A stretch of DNA of 8,008 nucleotides from Sysuimicrobium calidum (GTDB lineage Bacteria; Sysuimicrobiota; Sysuimicrobiia; Sysuimicrobiales; Sysuimicrobiaceae), in contig JAVKHN010000062.1 in assembly GCA_031459935.1 (NCBI GenBank), positions 1 through 8,008 on the forward strand, read 5' to 3'. Under the pieces are notes generated by a model. That model searched no databases, had not been told where the DNA came from, and saw nothing but the letters and a program-made list of their open reading frames with translations. Position numbers and translations under genes: made by a program. Shown here one piece after another: positions 6,497 to 8,008 of this stretch. Position 1 is the stretch's first letter. Every line of letters begins with the position of its first letter.

Positions 6497-6561
6497 TTCC
6501 CCGCGCCGGGTCTGCCATCATCAACCAGGAAGGCGGGCTCGCGGTGGGCCTACGGAGGAGG
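6387..6561 (+). repeat. Three copies of a 12-base repeat, CTACGGAGGAGG
   Basis: Identical copies occur at 6387-6398 and 6420-6431 inside the end of the cysteine desulfurase gene and at 6550-6561 in the gap before nuoA. In the gene they encode acidic helix residues (TEEE and TEEA). In the gap the copy gives a strong ribosome-binding-like GGAGGAGG with no start codon at a usable distance. Chance or local duplication are both possible. Confidence 0.6.
6493..6521 (+). promoter_or_regulatory. Weak candidate promoter for the nuo operon
   Basis: TTGATT (6493-6498) and CATCAT (6516-6521) are separated by 17 bases, each matching consensus at four of six positions, with TG at 6513-6514 giving an extended -10 (TGCCATCAT). 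The -35 overlaps the stop codon of the cysteine desulfurase. Transcription from here would make a leader of roughly 90 bases that includes the terminator structure at 6572-6601. The match is modest and should be treated as a hypothesis. Confidence 0.28.
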
Positions 6562-6571
6562 AAGCACCGGA

Positions 6572-6601
6572 GCCGGGAGCGTTCGTGCACCCGGCGTTTT
6601 T
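6572..6601 (+). terminator. Rho-independent terminator/possible attenuator immediately before nuoA
   Basis: GCCGGG (6572-6577) pairs with CCCGGC (6590-6595). Inside it GCG (6579-6581) pairs with TGC (6586-6588, including one G-U pair) around a TTCG tetraloop, with one A-A mismatch between the stems. After one G comes T5 (6597-6601). This is the most canonical intrinsic terminator in the window. It ends at the base before the first possible GTG start of nuoA and 18 bases before the preferred ATG. It may end the cysteine desulfurase transcript or, since almost no space remains for a promoter downstream, act as an attenuator for the nuo genes. CGCCGGG at 6504-6510 could pair with CCCGGCG at 6590-6596 and compete with the terminator stem. 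Confidence 0.72.
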
Positions 6602-6619
6602 GTGAGTGTGAATGTGAAG
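6602..6619 (+). repeat. Three GTGANN hexamers with in-frame GTG codons before the nuoA ATG
   Basis: GTGAGT, GTGAAT and GTGAAG follow each other directly, each beginning with a GTG in the nuoA frame, and the ATG at 6620 comes next. This gives four candidate start codons in a row with no clear Shine-Dalgarno sequence. The stretch lies directly after the T-tract of the terminator. Confidence 0.6.
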
Positions 6620-6976
6620 ATGGACGAGTACATTCCCATCCTGGTGCACCTGGCGATCTCACTGGGGCTCGCGGTGGGACTCCTCGTGCTCCACGCGCTC
6701 CTGGGCGGTCGCTACCCCACCCCCGAGAAGCTGGAGGCGTACGAGAGCGGGGTGTGGCCCGTGGGATCCGCCCGGAAGCGGGTGCCCATCCGCTACTACC
6801 TCATCGCCATGCTCTTCATCCTGTTCGATGTGGAGGCGGTGTTCCTGTATCCGTGGGCTCTGGTGCTCCGGGAGCTGGGAACACCTGCCCTGTGGGCGGG
6901 CCTCCTGTTCATCGCCCTGCTGGGCCTGGGCTACGCCTACGAGTGGGCGAGAGGAGGGATGGAATGGCAAGAGTAG
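6620..6976 (+). CDS. nuoA: NADH-quinone oxidoreductase subunit A
   Basis: This small membrane subunit of respiratory complex I helps form the proton-pumping arm near the quinone site. The 118-residue protein has three hydrophobic helices, at about residues 5-26, 58-80 and 86-106. The family signatures are present: TPEKLEAYESG, RVPIRYYLIAMLFILFDVEAVFLYPWA and YEWARGGMEW. I chose the ATG at 6620 because MDEYIPI matches the usual NuoA N-terminus and the upstream GTG codons (6602, 6608, 6614) sit against a terminator T-tract. A start at 6602 would add six residues. No strong ribosome site is visible. The end of the gene overlaps nuoB by 13 bases and contains the nuoB ribosome site. The order nuoA-nuoB-nuoC matches the start of the standard nuo operon. 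Confidence 0.93.
   Translation: MDEYIPILVHLAISLGLAVGLLVLHALLGGRYPTPEKLEAYESGVWPVGSARKRVPIRYYLIAMLFILFDVEAVFLYPWALVLRELGTPALWAGLLFIALLGLGYAYEWARGGMEWQE
6951..6957 (+). promoter_or_regulatory. Ribosome binding site for nuoB inside nuoA
   Basis: GAGGAGG lies six bases before the ATG at 6964 and within the last codons of nuoA. It decides the nuoB start and is much stronger than any site near nuoA. NuoB may therefore be translated independently of, or at a higher rate than, NuoA. Confidence 0.8.
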
Positions 6977-7488
6977 ACCTGGACGCAGAAGCGGAAGGAC
7001 TCCGGCGCAACGTCCTCACCACCACCGTGGATCGCATGCTGGCCTGGGCCCGCAGCTCCTCCGTGTGGCCCGTGCAGTTCGGGCTCGCGTGCTGCGCCAT
7101 CGAGATGATCGCCACCACCACCAGCAAGTTCGACATCGCCCGATTCGGGATGGAGGCCTTCCGGGCCTCCCCCCGCCAGTCGGACCTCATGATCGTGGCG
7201 GGCCGGGTGAGCCAGAAGATGGCGCCCGTGCTGCGGCACATCTACGAGCAGATGCTGGAGCCCAAGTGGGTCATCGCCATGGGGGACTGCGCCAGCTGTG
7301 GCGGGGTGTACAACAACTACGCCCTGGTGCAGGGTGTGGACAAGGTGGTGCCCGTGGACGTGTACGTGGCGGGCTGCCCCCCGCGCCCGGAAGCCCTGCT
7401 GTACGGCCTCATGAAGCTCCAAGAGAAGATCCGGGAGCAGGGCAAACTGGGAACCCTTCGCCGCGCGGCATCGGTCCGAGTGGGGTAG
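6964..7488 (+). CDS. nuoB: NADH-quinone oxidoreductase subunit B, [4Fe-4S] cluster N2 subunit
   Basis: This peripheral complex I subunit carries the terminal iron-sulfur cluster N2, which passes electrons to quinone. The 174-residue protein has C43 and C44 in LACCAIEM, C109 in MGDCASCGG and C138 in AGCPPRPE. The spacings of 65 and 29 residues equal those of E. coli NuoB (Cys63, 64, 129, 158), so all four ligands are present. An additional Cys, C112, sits three residues after C109 at a position that is often Ser; whether it matters is unknown. The start at 6964 is set by the GAGGAGG site and by the short N-terminal tail before NVLTTTVDRMLAWARSSSVWPVQFGLACC. It overlaps nuoA by 13 bases. The stop is one base before the ATG of nuoC, so the two are likely coupled. 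Confidence 0.95.
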   Translation: MARVDLDAEAEGLRRNVLTTTVDRMLAWARSSSVWPVQFGLACCAIEMIATTTSKFDIARFGMEAFRASPRQSDLMIVAGRVSQKMAPVLRHIYEQMLEPKWVIAMGDCASCGGVYNNYALVQGVDKVVPVDVYVAGCPPRPEALLYGLMKLQEKIREQGKLGTLRRAASVRVG

Positions 7489-7489
7489 G

Positions 7490-8008
7490 ATGGCACGGGA
7501 AGCGGACCTCTCCCCCGTGCAGGCCTTCCTCCAAGAGCGCCTGGGAGAAGGGGTGCTCGAGGTGCACCGGTTCCGGGGAGACGCCACGGTCCTCGTGCGG
7601 CCCGATCGCCTCCTCGAGGCCCTGTCTGCGGTGAAGGAAGATCCCTGGCGGTTCGAGATGCTCACAGACCTCACCGCCTGGGACCGGTATCCCACGGAGC
7701 CCCGGTTCGAGGTGGTCTACCACCTCCTGAGCCTCAGCCGGCGGGAGCGGCTGCGTTTGAAGACCCGGGTCCCCAGTTCCGATCCCGTGCTCCCCACGGC
7801 CATCCCCCTCTTTGCGGGCGCCAACTGGTTCGAGCGGGAGGTGTGGGATCTGTTTGGGATCCGGTTTGCGGGACACCCGGACCTCACCCGGATCCTCCTC
7901 CCGGACGACTGGGAAGGACACCCCCTCCGGCGGGACTACCCTCTCACGGAGGAGCCCGTGGAGTTCAGAGGGTACACCCCGAAGGTCCCCAGCCAGACCA
8001 TCCCGCAC
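7490..8008 (+). CDS. nuoC: NADH-quinone oxidoreductase subunit C, 3' truncated by the window
   Basis: The 30-kDa subunit of the complex I hydrophilic arm packs against NuoD and NuoB and holds no cofactor. The frame is open for 173 codons to the window edge. It contains the family signature ANWFEREVWDLFGIRF, GHPDLTRILLPDDW and EGHPLRRDYPL at residues 111-152, preceded by the usual FEMLTDLTAWDRYP and FEVVYHLLS segments. The ATG at 7490 is one base after the nuoB stop, with a purine-rich GGGGTAGG upstream. About 20 residues are visible after DYPL (EFRGYTPKVPSQTIPH). The end is not seen, so I cannot say whether it is a separate nuoC or a nuoCD fusion. Confidence 0.95.
   Translation, partial: MAREADLSPVQAFLQERLGEGVLEVHRFRGDATVLVRPDRLLEALSAVKEDPWRFEMLTDLTAWDRYPTEPRFEVVYHLLSLSRRERLRLKTRVPSSDPVLPTAIPLFAGANWFEREVWDLFGIRFAGHPDLTRILLPDDWEGHPLRRDYPLTEEPVEFRGYTPKVPSQTIPH

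Larger units (their letters stand above)
6535..6678 (+). repeat. 14-base repeat GGGCTCGCGGTGGG in the gap and in nuoA
   Basis: Exact copies lie at 6535-6548 in the intergenic gap and at 6665-6678 in nuoA, 130 bases apart. The nuoA copy encodes part of the first membrane helix. The intergenic copy is followed directly by the CTACGGAGGAGG repeat, so the gap looks partly built from pieces of its flanking genes. Low complexity from high GC content could also explain it. Confidence 0.5.

Noticed and set aside
1..8008. CRISPR arrays, tRNA genes, insertion sequences, prophage or defence genes
   Set aside because: No regularly spaced direct repeats, no recognisable tRNA-like cloverleaf, no transposase or phage motif was seen by reading the sequence; nearly all of the window is accounted for by ordinary genes.

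Overview
The window is GC-rich bacterial chromosomal DNA with dense, mostly housekeeping gene content and short or overlapping gene junctions. No tRNA, rRNA, CRISPR array, insertion sequence or prophage gene is visible. Strong G/C preference at third codon positions produces long shadow frames on the opposite strand. The mix suggests a free-living respiring bacterium that uses cyclic di-GMP signalling: complex I genes, a class I cysteine desulfurase, a small GlnR/HspR-like MerR regulator and a GGDEF-EAL protein. I cannot name the lineage. A high-GC member of the Firmicutes/Armatimonadota/Chloroflexi side of the tree is a guess only.

Left block (1-1640, + strand): three genes are chained by two identical 4-base GTGA start/stop overlaps. 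They are the 3' end of a probable Nudix hydrolase, a YfcE-like metallophosphoesterase and a PHP-type histidinol-phosphatase. All three families act on phosphate esters or anhydrides, so this looks like the tail of a translationally coupled phosphohydrolase operon. A short AT-rich stretch follows, with a weak terminator-like hairpin and then a clear sigma-70-type promoter for the MerR-family gene (1734-2093).

Middle block (2094-5264): the MerR gene converges on a 1025-codon minus-strand gene, and an 11-bp GC-rich hairpin lies between the two stop codons. The large protein has four N-terminal membrane segments, two tandem GAF domains that are copies of each other, a PAS domain, an intact GGDEF domain with its inhibitory I-site, and an EAL domain that has lost key catalytic features. 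It is best read as a membrane-bound diguanylate cyclase with a decayed phosphodiesterase domain.

Right block (5265-8008, + strand): a cysteine desulfurase diverges from the signalling gene across about 40-55 bp that contain a perfect TATAAT. That hexamer overlaps the first possible start codon. About 120 bp further on, nuoA, nuoB and nuoC begin the complex I operon, and nuoC runs off the window. A rho-independent terminator structure abuts the 5' end of nuoA, leaving little room for a promoter between them. This makes attenuation of the nuo operon a testable idea. The desulfurase supplies sulfur for iron-sulfur clusters, and NuoB carries cluster N2, so the adjacency is functionally sensible.

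No wholly new system is evident. The points most worth following are the degenerate EAL domain, the terminator at the nuoA start, the -10 element overlapping the desulfurase start, and the coupled phosphohydrolase genes.
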